A DNA stretch of 15,474 bases. Origin: a candidate division CSSED10-310 bacterium. Lineage in GTDB: Bacteria > CSSED10-310 > JAFGDC01. The stretch is taken from contig JAFGDC010000338.1 of NCBI GenBank assembly GCA_016932295.1, positions 1 through 15,474 on the forward strand. Direction: 5' to 3'. Numbering within the stretch: the stretch's first letter is position 1; each line of letters begins with the position of its first letter. The notes beneath the pieces are model-generated. The model was not told the DNA's origin and did not search any database. It worked only from the letters and a program-made list of their open reading frames with translations. Position numbers and translations under genes: made by a program. Positions 15,251-15,474 of this stretch are shown here, piece after piece.

Positions 15251-15474
15251 ATTTACCCTGCCGGCCGGCACCAGAGACGTGCAATGGAAAAATGGACGCA
15301 CCAAAGGAAGTGCGGATACCAACTACCATTTAAGAAATGTAACATGATCCATGGTGCATATCGGCAACACAACGGATCCGGCCGGATCGAAGCTGGAATG
15401 AGCTGGCCCGCAACCGGGAACCGTCACGATGAACGGCAGGATCGAATGAGGCAGGGACCGGCATTGAATCAGGC

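Larger units (their letters stand above)
15109..15474. other. Gene-free control region upstream of rpsA
   Basis: This stretch holds the rpsA leader hairpins, promoter and dyad listed separately. It also has two perfect palindromes, TGCCGGCCGGCA (15259-15270) and GATCCGGCCGGATC (15375-15388). No recognisable gene end is seen at the right edge. Short frames open to the edge exist (for example plus strand from the ATG at 15284), but they have no good ribosome site and encode nothing recognisable. Confidence 0.6.

Noticed and set aside
15284..15474. Plus-strand frame from the ATG at 15284, open to the window edge
   Set aside because: It has no good ribosome site, no recognisable sequence, and is short enough to be open by chance.
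15327..15474. Minus-strand frames open from the right edge, as the end of an upstream gene
   Set aside because: Two frames are open for about 45-50 codons, but neither looks like the end of a known protein such as the cmk or ispH products often found before rpsA.

Overview
The window is a compact block of housekeeping genes, all on the minus strand. Transcription runs from the right edge (rpsA) to the left edge (ahcY). It looks like the chromosome of a Gram-negative, LPS-making bacterium outside the enteric gammaproteobacteria. The evidence is a long-form ribosome hibernation factor (Hpf with its own dimerisation domain), an HPr kinase/phosphorylase, LPS-export genes next to rpoN, and the order lpt-rpoN-hpf-ptsN-hprK-ptsH-ptsI followed by metK-ahcY. 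That order resembles deltaproteobacterial (Desulfobacterota-like) genomes, but a PVC-group or candidate-phylum origin cannot be excluded from sequence alone. No mobile element, CRISPR array, tRNA or rRNA was seen.

Layout in transcription order: (1) A gene-free control region (15109-15474) holds a promoter, a long perfect dyad over its -35 box and two abutting perfect hairpins in the leader. It precedes rpsA, a six-domain S1 protein with an unusually acidic tail. rpsA ends at a strong intrinsic terminator (13013-13057). (2) A HIT-family nucleotide hydrolase/phosphorylase overlaps the next gene by 4 nt (GTGA). That gene is a 719-residue protein that begins like LptC and continues through a long series of OstA/LptA-like strands. 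It overlaps lptB in turn. (3) After a 191-nt gap with a good sigma-70 promoter come rpoN, hpf, ptsN, a kinase-domain-only hprK, HPr and Enzyme I. These are closely spaced or overlapping. (4) After a 246-nt gap comes a Kef/CPA2-type K+/H+ antiporter with an RCK regulatory module. (5) After a 268-nt gap come metK and the start of ahcY, which is cut by the window edge.

How the genes fit together: LptCA-like protein plus LptB would supply part of the LPS export machine. Sigma-54, Hpf, EIIA-Ntr, HPr, HPr kinase and EI form a regulatory phosphotransfer set with no sugar permease. That set lacks rapZ and the EIIA-Man protein often found between hprK and HPr. The antiporter beside it is suggestive because EIIA-Ntr regulates potassium uptake in other bacteria. 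MetK and AhcY make S-adenosylmethionine and remove S-adenosylhomocysteine.

The most notable points are the single-chain LptC/LptA-like protein, the minimal HprK, and the acidic tail and structured leader of rpsA. I saw no clearly new multi-gene system; the novelty lies in the architecture of known parts.
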